Shown piece by piece: positions 20,897 to 29,124 of a stretch of DNA of 64,000 nt. Each line of letters opens with the position of its first letter. Position 1 is the first letter of the stretch. Origin of the DNA: Chloroflexota bacterium (GTDB lineage: Bacteria > Chloroflexota > Anaerolineae > Anaerolineales > E44-bin32); contig JADFRG010000001.1 in NCBI GenBank assembly GCA_022561385.1, forward strand, positions 1-64,000, in the 5' to 3' direction. The position numbers and the translations under genes are program-made. The notes beneath the pieces are model-generated. The model saw only the letters and a program-made list of their open reading frames with translations, was not told the DNA's origin and did not search any database.

Positions 20897-21580
20897 GTGA
20901 CAACGAGTGTCGAGGCGGTGTTGGAGCAGCTCAAATTAAGGGGCGACCCCGAGAACATCAAGGGTATGAGCAGGTTTGGCATGGCCACCGATCAGAGATT
21001 GAGTGTACCGGTGCCCGAAATGAGAAAGATTGCCAAGCGCGTCGGCAAGGACCACGCCCTGGCCGTGGCGCTGTGGAAGACCGGAGTGCAGGAGGCCCGC
21101 ATCGTGGCCGCTCTGATCGACGTGCCGGAGGAAGTGACCGAATATCAGATGGAAACTTGGGTCGTAGATTTAAACTCCTGGGACATCTGCGACCAGGTCT
21201 GCCTCAACCTGTTTGGCAAAACTCCGTACGCGCAACAGAAGATTTCCGAGTGGTCGAGGCGAGAGGGGGAATTCGTCAAACGCGCGGCTTATGCCATCAT
21301 CGCCGGCCTGGCCTGGCATGACAAGAAGGCGGCAGACGACCAGTTCATTGGGTACTTTCCAGTGATCAAGAGCGGGGCTACCGATGAGCGAAATTTCGTC
21401 AAGAAGGCCGTAAGCTGGGCCTTGAGGACCATCGGGAAGCGGAATCTCGAGCTCAATAAGGCCGCCATTCAGGTTGCCAGGGAGATTCAGGAATTCGATT
21501 CGAGGGCCGCCCGTTGGATCGCCTCCGACACCCTACGGGAACTCGAAGGCGAGAAGGTTCAGGCCAGGCTGGCAGGGTAA
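20897..21580 (+). CDS. DNA alkylation repair protein, AlkD/AlkC-like HEAT repeat glycosylase
   Basis: 227 residues from GTG 20897, which has GGAGG at 20884-20888 with 8-nt spacing; the frame is open further upstream but without similarity. The protein is all-helical HEAT-like: GMSRFGMATDQRLSVPVPEMRKIAK, then ALIDVPEEVT, then WVVDLNSWDICDQVC, which carries the Trp, Asp and Trp of the AlkD active cleft, then RAAYAIIAGLAWHDKKA. AlkD enzymes remove bulky or cationic N3/N7-alkyl bases without base flipping. It stands alone, and together with tag at the left end gives the window two alkylation-repair glycosylases. Confidence 0.88.
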   Translation: MTTSVEAVLEQLKLRGDPENIKGMSRFGMATDQRLSVPVPEMRKIAKRVGKDHALAVALWKTGVQEARIVAALIDVPEEVTEYQMETWVVDLNSWDICDQVCLNLFGKTPYAQQKISEWSRREGEFVKRAAYAIIAGLAWHDKKAADDQFIGYFPVIKSGATDERNFVKKAVSWALRTIGKRNLELNKAAIQVAREIQEFDSRAARWIASDTLRELEGEKVQARLAG

Positions 21581-21757
21581 CAAATTAACCTGCAACGTTG
21601 GAATCTCACCCGGCGGCTCCAATTGTGAAATATCCCCTTACGGCCTGGATATGCGGAGGTCAAAATAGCGAGGAAAAGCGCCCCCAGCTTGACCCGTGGG
21701 AGAAAGCTCAACCGAAGGGGGACTCGTCCGTAGCCGGGCCGGTAGCAGTTAAAGAAG

Positions 21758-21955
21758 CTATCGGGTCGCGTCGCTAGAGTTCTCAATCGAAGGCTCCGCC
21801 TTCGCACTGAGCTCGTCGAGCAGCTCCTTATCCCGCTCTAAATTTCGGAAACGGCTTATCAAGCTCAGCACATACAAACCCATAATGCTCAGGATCACGC
21901 TGTACCCGAAGGCCATGTAGTTGAACGTTTCTGCCGGGGCATCTTGTAGCAACAT
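21758..21955 (-). CDS. ccmD: CcmD-like small membrane protein of cytochrome c maturation
   Basis: 65 residues with one membrane helix (about 12-33, ending in LYVLSLISRF) followed by a charged cytoplasmic tail with ERDKELLDELSAK. Size, topology and the position directly after ccmC fit CcmD, which in System I links CcmABC to haem-loaded CcmE. Sequence similarity in this family is always low, so the position is the main support. It is the last gene of the ccm cluster on the minus strand. Confidence 0.75.
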   Translation of the reverse strand: MLLQDAPAETFNYMAFGYSVILSIMGLYVLSLISRFRNLERDKELLDELSAKAEPSIENSSDATR

Positions 21956-21989
21956 TTATTACCTCTCCTGACGGCCACACTTGGGAGGC

Positions 21990-22703
21990 CTAGAGCGATA
22001 TCAGCTCCATCTTACGCTTCTCTACCTCCTCCGTCCCGCGTCCCAGTCGAATGCGATACCGGAGCAGGGTGGCGTAGACGAACGTGAAGGTCAGCACGCT
22101 GAACATCAAAGCTTGCACCATGCGAGCCGTCATATCGAAGGCGCCCTCTGCAGCGGGATCGCTGCTGCCTATTACCACCGGATGGATGGTCCGGAACACG
22201 CGAATGGACAGGAAGGTTATCGGCACGCTGATGAAGGCCGCGATGCCATACACGGAACCAAAACGCGCCCGACGGTCTGGATCCTCGATACCTTGCCGCA
22301 GCATCAAATATGCGAAATACAACAGCAGCATGATGGTGGCGGTCACCAGGCGCGGATCCCAGGTCCACCACGTGTTCCAGATCGGCCGAGCCCAGATCGA
22401 GCCACTGCTGATGTTGATGATAGTGAACACGACGCCGATCTCAACCGATGACTCGGCCAGGCGATCCCACTTTGGCTCGCGCTTGGCCAGATACACTCCA
22501 CCGGCGATCGCCGTGACTAGAAAAGCCAAGGCTCCCACCCAGCCCGCCGCCACGTGGAAATAGAACACGCGCTGAACGTCGCCCATTATCGCTTCGCGGG
22601 GCGCGTAGATGAACACCATATAAAGGGCGGTCAAGAATAGTACGATCGTGATACCGGTCAGGATCTTCAGGTTGCGAGGTACGGGTTCCATTTTCTCCTC
22701 CAC
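21990..22703 (-). CDS. ccmC: Haem-handling protein CcmC
   Basis: 237 residues with six membrane segments and the WWD domain: SGSIWARPIWNTWWTWDPRL at about residues 95-115. His residues in FYFHVAAGW and in the later IHPVV loop flank it and are the expected axial haem ligands. CcmC moves haem to the periplasmic face and loads it onto CcmE. The ATG at 22703 abuts the stop of ccmB, so translation is probably coupled. Confidence 0.92.
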   Translation of the reverse strand: MEEKMEPVPRNLKILTGITIVLFLTALYMVFIYAPREAIMGDVQRVFYFHVAAGWVGALAFLVTAIAGGVYLAKREPKWDRLAESSVEIGVVFTIINISSGSIWARPIWNTWWTWDPRLVTATIMLLLYFAYLMLRQGIEDPDRRARFGSVYGIAAFISVPITFLSIRVFRTIHPVVIGSSDPAAEGAFDMTARMVQALMFSVLTFTFVYATLLRYRIRLGRGTEEVEKRKMELISL

Positions 22704-23426
22704 TCACTCTTCCACGACATAGTCGAACAAAACAATCGCGACTCCTAAGAATATCCCATCGTATGCAATTAACAGGCTCAACCAGGCCTGGTATTCCTCA
22801 AATGGAAGCCCTTCAAGGATGCCGGTCGTAGCCTTGACCGCCGCCACCAGCACCGGCAATACAACCGGAAACAGCAGGATCGGCAGCAGGATATCTCGTG
22901 TCCGCGCTTGGATTGCCATGGCCGACAGCAACGTCCCGATCACTACGTATCCTATCGAACCCAGCAAGACGACCCCGATTAGGCCGGGATGGAGCAGGTT
23001 CACATTGTAGAGCAGGCTGTAGAGCGGCAAGATGATGGCTTCCACGATCAGCATGAAGAGCAGATTGCTGAACACCTTACCGAAATACAGCGCTGAGCGG
23101 TCGACCGGAGCCAGCAGAAGCCCGTCCAGGCAGCCGCGATCTTTCTCGATGGCCATCGAGCGATTGAGACCGAGCGTCCCGGCGAACGCGAAGGTCACCC
23201 ACAACACCCCAGCCGTGACCGTCTGGCGAGTGCGCAGATCGAGTTCCAGCGCGAAATTGAAGATGAGGATCACCAGCAGCGAGAATATCAACATGCTGCC
23301 GAGCAGCTCCCTGCTGCGCAGCTCGGCCGCGATGTCCTTCGATACGATGGCCCCTACCACGCGTAAATAACCTACCAGCGCCGATCTGCGTCCGACGCCG
23401 CTCACCGCGCCAACCCCCTCAGCCAC
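22704..23426 (-). CDS. ccmB: Haem exporter membrane subunit CcmB
   Basis: 240 residues with six predicted membrane helices. The sequence carries family blocks: KDIAAELRSRELL at the N-terminus, ILWVTFAFAG-type helix text GVLWVTFAFAGTLGLNRSM, and the EKDRGCLDGLLLAPVDRS loop typical of CcmB. It is the permease partner of CcmA in the ABC complex that drives release of holo-CcmE. The start overlaps the end of ccmA by 8 nt. Confidence 0.92.
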   Translation of the reverse strand: MAEGVGAVSGVGRRSALVGYLRVVGAIVSKDIAAELRSRELLGSMLIFSLLVILIFNFALELDLRTRQTVTAGVLWVTFAFAGTLGLNRSMAIEKDRGCLDGLLLAPVDRSALYFGKVFSNLLFMLIVEAIILPLYSLLYNVNLLHPGLIGVVLLGSIGYVVIGTLLSAMAIQARTRDILLPILLFPVVLPVLVAAVKATTGILEGLPFEEYQAWLSLLIAYDGIFLGVAIVLFDYVVEE

Positions 23427-24117
23427 GCGTGACCTCGTAATAAAGTTTGCTCAATTCGCCGGGTTTCAGTTCGCCCCGCTTCAAGCTACGGGCAATTTTC
23501 CCGCCGCTCAGGATGTCCACTCGGGAGGCAAGTTTGGCAGTCCGCGTTAGATCGTGGGAGGTCATTACCACCGTGCGGCCCTCACGCGTCACTTTCTCCA
23601 GCAAATTATCCAGCATGTCGGCCGCGTCCGGATCCAGGCCCGTGTGCGGCTCGTCAAAGAGAAGCAACTCCGGCCGATGGAGGATGCCGCGACCGATGGC
23701 CAGGCGCTGCTGCATGCCCCGCGAGTATTTTCGCACCAGATCATTCCGCCGAGCCCTCAACCCGACGATGCTCAGGACCTCCGCAATCCGATCGCCTAAA
23801 TCCACTACACCATATATACGGCCGAAGAAGCGAAGGTTCTGATCTGCGGTGAGGTCACCGTACAGCATCGGCTGATGGGATACCACACCCACGATCTTGC
23901 GCGCCGCTTCGGCCTGCGCGGGAAGCCGGTACCCCGCCAGCGTCACTTCTCCCATGGTCGGTCTGGTCAGAGAGGCCAGAATGCGCAGCAACGTCGTTTT
24001 GCCGGCCCCATTCGGACCGACCACCGCCACGAACTCTCCCTCCGCAACACGAAAATTCAGGCCGCGCAACACAGGCATTACACCAAAAGCCTTGACGAGA
24101 TTCCGGACCTCAATCAA
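23419..24117 (-). CDS. ccmA: Haem exporter ATP-binding protein CcmA
   Basis: 232 residues, a compact ABC ATPase. Walker A GPNGAGKTT lies near residues 34-42, the Q-loop follows, the signature is YSRGMQQRLAIGR, Walker B is LLLFDEPHTGLD, and the H-loop is in TSHDLT. CcmA with CcmB uses ATP to release haem-bound CcmE from the CcmC complex. Position next to ccmB, and the absence of any substrate-binding gene, support this over a generic transporter. Confidence 0.9.
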   Translation of the reverse strand: MIEVRNLVKAFGVMPVLRGLNFRVAEGEFVAVVGPNGAGKTTLLRILASLTRPTMGEVTLAGYRLPAQAEAARKIVGVVSHQPMLYGDLTADQNLRFFGRIYGVVDLGDRIAEVLSIVGLRARRNDLVRKYSRGMQQRLAIGRGILHRPELLLFDEPHTGLDPDAADMLDNLLEKVTREGRTVVMTSHDLTRTAKLASRVDILSGGKIARSLKRGELKPGELSKLYYEVTRG

Positions 24118-24191
24118 TTAACCTGTGCCCTCGTTTCGAAATGTTTTTGAGCCTGGTGCGTCAGCGGCCCACAATGACACAGGTTTTCAGC

Positions 24192-24299
24192 CATCGGATT
24201 TACCCATTCGATCCAGGACCTGGCGCTTCAGCCATCCAGCGTTGAGGCCGGATCTCAATCATCGGTTTTACCCATTTGATCCAGTGCCTGGCGCTTCAG
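24192..24299 (-). repeat. 40-bp direct repeat: duplicated 3' end of the cytochrome c gene
   Basis: 24260-24299 encodes the last residues (LKRQALDQMGKTD) of the cytochrome c lipoprotein. 24192-24231 repeats it with 36 of 40 bases identical and would read LKRQVLDRMGKSD followed by Gly and a stop. The copies are offset by 68 nt, so they are out of frame with each other. The amino-acid changes are conservative, which suggests the tail of a deleted paralogue. Confidence 0.8.
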
Positions 24300-25754
24300 T
24301 GGCTCTCGTTTGCGTCTCCATTTCACTTCAGAGAGCTTACCGTCCTCGTATTCATCGTCAAGGCGCGCGATCTTCTGCAGCAGTTCTTCCCAGTCCAATT
24401 TCCCGGGCCGCGCCCCGACCCAGAGGCGGGCCGCCGACAGGCCTGACACCAAAAGGGCGGCCGCCCCGATCATCACGGTGGCCGATAATCTAAATCGGCG
24501 GGATGGAGCGAATACTTGAAAGGACAATAAGTCTTCAGCAGCCAGGTTTCCTTCGGAGAAATTCTGCATACGCAAGCCGCCGATGTCCTGGATGCCTCGA
24601 TCCTGTAATCCCGTCACGCGCGGGCCGTCAGCCGGAATGAGCACACTTACGGCATCCACCGGGTGCCGCATGAGCTGATCGAACTGCGTCGATCGAGAGC
24701 CAGGCAGGTCGAATCCAAAAATCAGATGGTCGAGGCCCGACCCGGGCAGGATAGGCTCAAGGTCCACAAATCCATCACGCGTGAGTTCGAAACGGTCGCC
24801 GACAGATCCACTTTCAAAGGTCAGATTAAACGCGCCTTCAGGCAGGGGGACCTGGAGCGGTGCGGTGATGACTCGGTCGGAGGTATTGGACAGCACCCAT
24901 ACCTCCAGCACGGTCAAGGTATCTTCAGCCGAGAAATCGAGGATCAGATGCAGGCGCTCCACTCGCAGGGCACCCGGGTCGTCGGACGTATCGTAGATTG
25001 TTATCGGAAGATCGAGCGCCGTACCGTCGGACGTAACGTGAGCTACATCGGAACGGAAGGTCAGCCCATCATAAATGACGGTTGCAAAGAACAGCCTGCC
25101 GGGAACATATTCCAGGCCCTCAAACCTGAAACTCCCGTCGGCCTCGACAATCGTGGTCTCGCTTACGACCTGCCGGTCGCCATCGTAACCGAGGAGTGCC
25201 AATTCAAGATCGGCAGGGAGTGCCCCGCCCTCGCTGCCGTTGGAGACCCGGCCCACCACGGTTCCGGACTCGAGCTCCGCCTCCGGCGAACGACCTTCCT
25301 CGGCCGCGCCTAGAGGCAACAAACCTTCACTGAGACTGAGCGCGTATCCCACTACGTCCCAGCGTTGTTGATCGGTCAGGCTCACGAATCCCGGCATCAG
25401 GCGATCCAGGTTTCCTATCGTTACCACCTGATACCACTCAGCGGGATCTGCCTGGCGAGCAAATTCAGGATCTCCTAGAGGCGCGGGCTCAAACGCCAGG
25501 CCCTCCGCAAGTTCACCGTCGCCCAGTCCTTGGAGCCCATGACACGCGGCGCACTTTTCGGCATAAATAATCGCTCCGGCCGCCAGGTCAGGTTGGGTTG
25601 CGGGCGGGATCAGGGGGGCAGGCGTTTGGAGCTCGGCTGACAAAGCCATCTGGGCCGTTGCCAATGCGGGAGGTGGAGTAATGTCGCCCGCCAGCGAACA
25701 TCCGCTGATGAGCAGGCCGGCGGCAAAGATTCCGGCCCCCAGGCCACGGTTCAA
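24255..25754 (-). CDS. Cytochrome c lipoprotein with Ig-like and C-terminal membrane segments
   Basis: 499 residues from TTG 25754, whose first bases overlap the stop of the previous gene (TTGA) and which has GGAGGAG shortly upstream. A signal peptide ends in the lipobox LISGC (Cys19). A single c-type haem domain has CAACH at 68-72 and a likely axial Met in LMPGFVSL. A carboxypeptidase-regulatory-like beta domain (starting GTVVGRVSNGSEGG) and a second beta-rich region follow. One membrane helix (ATVMIGAAALLVSGLSAA) and a charged cytoplasmic tail close the protein. It lies inside the ccm cluster, so it is either a client cytochrome or an accessory part of the machinery. Confidence 0.85.
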   Translation of the reverse strand: MNRGLGAGIFAAGLLISGCSLAGDITPPPALATAQMALSAELQTPAPLIPPATQPDLAAGAIIYAEKCAACHGLQGLGDGELAEGLAFEPAPLGDPEFARQADPAEWYQVVTIGNLDRLMPGFVSLTDQQRWDVVGYALSLSEGLLPLGAAEEGRSPEAELESGTVVGRVSNGSEGGALPADLELALLGYDGDRQVVSETTIVEADGSFRFEGLEYVPGRLFFATVIYDGLTFRSDVAHVTSDGTALDLPITIYDTSDDPGALRVERLHLILDFSAEDTLTVLEVWVLSNTSDRVITAPLQVPLPEGAFNLTFESGSVGDRFELTRDGFVDLEPILPGSGLDHLIFGFDLPGSRSTQFDQLMRHPVDAVSVLIPADGPRVTGLQDRGIQDIGGLRMQNFSEGNLAAEDLLSFQVFAPSRRFRLSATVMIGAAALLVSGLSAARLWVGARPGKLDWEELLQKIARLDDEYEDGKLSEVKWRRKREPLKRQALDQMGKTDD

Positions 25755-26263
25755 GCCACCTGCTCCTCCAAGGACGCGCCGCATTCGGCGCAGTAGCGAT
25801 CGGCATGGAAGATCACTTGGCCACAGTCTGGGCACAATTCGGTTTTGGGACCAGAGACCTCAAGTTTCTCCCGCGAGGCAGCATTGGGGCCCTTACCCCG
25901 CAGCTGGGCGATGGCCGCTTCCAGCTCGATCTCTCTTGTCGCCAGGACTTCTTCTGCCCGCTGGGCCTCCGGCCCGCTATCCTGATTCTGTGACTCATCG
26001 ATCTTGCGAAGGATCTCAGCCCCTTCCCGCGCCAGGGCTTGCCGAAGGCGATGGTAGTCTTCCTCCGGCACCTTTCCCATAACATGGTCCATGTCGATCT
26101 CTTGAATCGAATCCAGGACGCGATCTCGTTCTGCCTGAAGGGCCGAGAGTCGTTGGGCGGATCCGTTGTCTCCGCTGGGTGCCGAGCCGGCAAGCGGCCG
26201 GAGGACATAGGCCAAAACGAACACCACCATGGCGAGCGAGAGGAGGAGCGTCCCTATATCCAC
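25751..26263 (-). CDS. CcmI-like membrane protein with C-terminal zinc ribbon
   Basis: 170 residues. One N-terminal membrane helix (4-24) is followed by a helical region with ALQAERDRVLDSIQEIDMDHVMGKVPEEDYHRLR, split here as ERDRVLDSIQ and GKVPEEDYHRLR, which is the recognisable CcmI N-terminal pattern. A coiled coil runs to about 125. The C-terminus is a zinc ribbon with Cys144, Cys147, Cys158 and Cys161 (CPDC and CAEC). Classical CcmI carries TPR repeats after the first domain; here the ribbon stands in their place. CcmI helps deliver apocytochrome c, so this gene between ccmH and the cytochrome fits such a role. Function inferred from context. Confidence 0.7.
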   Translation of the reverse strand: MDIGTLLLSLAMVVFVLAYVLRPLAGSAPSGDNGSAQRLSALQAERDRVLDSIQEIDMDHVMGKVPEEDYHRLRQALAREGAEILRKIDESQNQDSGPEAQRAEEVLATREIELEAAIAQLRGKGPNAASREKLEVSGPKTELCPDCGQVIFHADRYCAECGASLEEQVA

Positions 26264-26486
26264 GAGGGAATCACGGCCTGATCAGGCGGAAGCACTGGCC
26301 GGGAAACGCCCAGGCCGCATTATTGACTCTCATTCGGCTCGACGAATTCCACGATCGGATCCAATCATGCGGGCGCCCGATTTGGACCGCGTTAGGCGGA
26401 TGTCCCGGTGAGGCCACGAACGTTCCTTACCGCTGGCCATCTTCCCGACCTCATGGGCACGATCGACTTCGGGCCGCGGCTCTCGG
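26264..26486. other. Non-coding gap inside the ccm cluster
   Basis: 223 bp between ccmH and the CcmI-like gene. Readings here are shadows without family similarity. I see no hairpin with a T-run and no promoter, which is unusual in an otherwise packed cluster. Confidence 0.4.
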
Positions 26487-26963
26487 TCAGGATGAGCCAC
26501 GGCGGCGAAGTTCCTCCTCTACCCGTTCGAGGTAAGCAGGGTCGGCCGGTGCAGCTGTGCTTTGGGGATCGGAACCTGACGGCTTGCGCCAGCTTCGCAG
26601 CGCTCCAGCCAGGATGAGCGCGCCTGCGACGAACCCCACTGGCGGGAGCAAGTAAACTAGCCAATTCAGTCCAGTAGCGGGCGGTGTAGCGAGCACTCGA
26701 TCGCCATATTGGCTGACGAAAAACTGCTCAATTTGCCCTTGCGACCACCCCTGCGCAAGCTTCTCGCGAATCGATTCTCGCCACTGCTTGCAGGCGGTTG
26801 TTTCGCACACATCCAGAGGTGTGTTCGGGCAAACGGGGCAGTAGAGCCCTTTGGCTACGGCATTTACCTCGTCGTCCGTCGGCTGCTCACCCTGCGCCTG
26901 AACGGTGCCAAAGGCCAGCGCCGACAGCAACATAGCTATCAGCAGCCCCGAGAATCGCCTCAC
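26487..26963 (-). CDS. ccmH: Cytochrome c maturation thiol protein CcmH
   Basis: 158 residues. A signal peptide (1-24) is followed by the CcmH domain with the redox motif CPVC (Cys42, Cys45) in the family block KGLYCPVCPNTPLDVC. Two further cysteines (53 and 58) follow, which is more than usual. The REKLAQGWSQGQIEQFFVSQYG helix region matches the family. A membrane helix (about 104-124) and a cytoplasmic tail close it. CcmH reduces or holds the apocytochrome CXXCH thiols before haem ligation by CcmF. It starts 6 nt after the ccmF stop. Confidence 0.9.
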   Translation of the reverse strand: MRRFSGLLIAMLLSALAFGTVQAQGEQPTDDEVNAVAKGLYCPVCPNTPLDVCETTACKQWRESIREKLAQGWSQGQIEQFFVSQYGDRVLATPPATGLNWLVYLLPPVGFVAGALILAGALRSWRKPSGSDPQSTAAPADPAYLERVEEELRRRGSS

Positions 26964-26969
26964 TCCGGC

Positions 26970-29027
26970 TCAATCTCCTGCTGGCATCGCCTGTGCGTGA
27001 GCGGCTCGCCGCCGCACCGGCACCTGCTCTCGTTCTGGCCAGGCGGCTACTAACGTGCCAAGGATAAATACCACCCCACCCAGCCATACGAAATTCACAA
27101 GCGGATTGAGGTATACCTTAAAGGTCGCTCCATCCCGCCCAATGGGCTCCCAGCCGACCAGCAAGACATAAAAGTCTTCTTCCAAGGTCGAGCGGACGCC
27201 CGGAATGGTCATGGGCTGATTCGATACTATGTAGTAGTCCGATCGTGGGAACAGTTGGCCCACGGATCTTCCATCCTTGAATACCGAAAGCTCCGCCCGA
27301 GATATCTCGCGCCCGTCGGAGGTGTTGAAACGCGTCAGTCCTTCATAAACCATTTCGTATCGTCCCAGGAGGAGCCGTTCGCCCCGCGCGAGCGTTCCCT
27401 GCGTCTCGATCTGGAAGATTTCGATCCCGATGATGCCGAAGGCCATGAGCACCACACCCAGGTGGATCACGTACCCGCCGTAGCGCCGACGGTTGCGCCC
27501 CGCTAACCTCACCAACGCCACCGGCAGAATCTCACCATGCCTCCGGCGTCGGGCGGAGGCCCCGCGCCAGAATTCATAGAGGGTTACCACCCCCACCAGG
27601 CTCGCCAGCCAGTAGCCGAGCAACGCGGCCGAACTTCGCATTCCGGTTATTAACAACACGGCCGGCACCGCCAACGAGATCGCGACCGGCAGCCACAGCT
27701 GCCTTCTCAGAGCGCGCCAGGAGGAAATGCCAAAGACGCTAAGAGGCGCCACTCCCATCAGCAGCAGCAATCCGGCGAACAAGGGGGCCGTGATGCGCTC
27801 ATACCACTCGGGGCCTACAGTCACGGTCTGGCCGGTGAACAATTCTGATACCAGGGGGAAAATCACTCCCAGGAAACACACGGCCAGGATCATGATGAAT
27901 AGAAAATTATTGACCATGAACAGCGACTCGCGTGACAATATCGAGTCGATCTGGTTGACGCCTCGAAGATCTCCCCAACGCTTGAGCAGAAACCAGATCG
28001 AGATGACAAAGGTCAGGCCTATGAAGGCGAAGAACATCGGACCAATGGCGGACTGTGCGAATGCGTGCACCGAGGACAACACGCCGGACCGGGTAAGAAA
28101 TGTCCCAAAGAGCACCAGTAGGTAGGTCAGGATGATGAGCAACATGTTCCAATGTTTCATCATGCCCTTCTTTTCCTGGATTATCACTGAGTGCAGGAAG
28201 GCGGTGCCGGTAAGCCAGGGCATGAAGGCCGCGATTTCAACCGGATCCCATCCCCAGTACCCCCCCCATCCGAGAACGTCATAGGCCCAGCGTCCGCCCA
28301 CGATGAGCCCCAGCGAGAGGAAGAGCCACGCCACGAGAGTCCAGCGGCGAGTGACCCGGATCCAACCATCGTCGCTGCGTCCGACGATCAGCGCAGCCAT
28401 GGCGAAGGCGTACGGAATCACGAATGATACAAATCCCAGGTACAGCAACGGGGGATGGACGATCATTCCCGGATGGCGCAGCAGGGGATTAAGACCCTGG
28501 CCATCGGAAGGTATCACGGCGCGCGCGCCTTCTGGCTGAAAGAAGGCGGTCAGCTGCGCGCCCTCTGGCGTGATCCAGAGGCGGGAGAACGGATTCTCAA
28601 CGAAGACCACCAGCGCGAGGAAGAAGGCCAGCGTGACCATGCACACCACGGTGACCCAGGGGAGCAGGTCGCGATCGCGGTCCCATTTCCGCATGCTGAC
28701 CGCGCTGGCGAAGGCCGCCAGGAGCCAGGACCAGAAAACTAGCGAGCCGGCTTGCCCTCCCCAGAGCGCGGTCACCCTTAAGTAGGGAGGCATGGCGTTG
28801 TTGGTTACCTTGGCTACGTACGCGATGTCGTATCGGCTACCCAATAACAAAGCGATAATTGCCAGGGCGGATATGCTGATCGTCGGCCAGGAAAACAGCA
28901 TCGCGCGCCGGGCGCTTTCGATTAGCTCCGGACGATCGGTTCGGGCGCCGTACGCCGCGGCTCCGGCGCCATAAAGTGCCAGGCCGAAGGTAAGCATTAG
29001 CGCTGCGAAACCGATCCCCTCGATCAA
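26970..29027 (-). CDS. ccmF: Cytochrome c haem lyase subunit CcmF
   Basis: 685 residues, full length, with about 15 membrane helices. Family landmarks are the ALWGGQAGSLVFW block, the WWD-type haem-handling segment GWGGYWGWDPVE, and the conserved LTRSGVLSSVHAFA loop with its His. CcmF, together with CcmH, moves haem from CcmE to apocytochrome c on the outer face of the membrane. It follows ccmE with a 97-nt gap that holds a 10-bp hairpin. The ATG at 29027 gives the usual N-terminus of a first membrane helix. Confidence 0.95.
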   Translation of the reverse strand: MIEGIGFAALMLTFGLALYGAGAAAYGARTDRPELIESARRAMLFSWPTISISALAIIALLLGSRYDIAYVAKVTNNAMPPYLRVTALWGGQAGSLVFWSWLLAAFASAVSMRKWDRDRDLLPWVTVVCMVTLAFFLALVVFVENPFSRLWITPEGAQLTAFFQPEGARAVIPSDGQGLNPLLRHPGMIVHPPLLYLGFVSFVIPYAFAMAALIVGRSDDGWIRVTRRWTLVAWLFLSLGLIVGGRWAYDVLGWGGYWGWDPVEIAAFMPWLTGTAFLHSVIIQEKKGMMKHWNMLLIILTYLLVLFGTFLTRSGVLSSVHAFAQSAIGPMFFAFIGLTFVISIWFLLKRWGDLRGVNQIDSILSRESLFMVNNFLFIMILAVCFLGVIFPLVSELFTGQTVTVGPEWYERITAPLFAGLLLLMGVAPLSVFGISSWRALRRQLWLPVAISLAVPAVLLITGMRSSAALLGYWLASLVGVVTLYEFWRGASARRRRHGEILPVALVRLAGRNRRRYGGYVIHLGVVLMAFGIIGIEIFQIETQGTLARGERLLLGRYEMVYEGLTRFNTSDGREISRAELSVFKDGRSVGQLFPRSDYYIVSNQPMTIPGVRSTLEEDFYVLLVGWEPIGRDGATFKVYLNPLVNFVWLGGVVFILGTLVAAWPEREQVPVRRRAAHAQAMPAGD

Positions 29028-29064
29028 GAATTCAGCCCCCTGATTTTCACGTAAGCTCGCGCAA

Positions 29065-29097
29065 CGCCGACGGCGGGGTACGAAATTGCCGTCGGCG
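29065..29097. repeat. 10-bp hairpin between ccmE and ccmF
   Basis: CGCCGACGGC (29065-29074) and GCCGTCGGCG (29088-29097) are perfect inverted arms around 13 nt. There is no T-run on the minus strand. It may tune the ratio of CcmE to downstream proteins. Confidence 0.55.
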
Positions 29098-29124
29098 ATT
29101 TATGCAGCAAATCCCGGCCGTTAC

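Noticed and set aside
20527-20988. 153-codon minus-strand reading before the AlkD-like gene
   Set aside because: Its composition is irregular with many Arg, Cys and Pro residues and no recognisable domain; it shadows the better small membrane reading and the start of the repair gene.
24663-25313. 216-codon plus-strand reading opposite the cytochrome c lipoprotein
   Set aside because: It is antisense to a clear coding region, lacks a ribosome binding site, and resembles no family.
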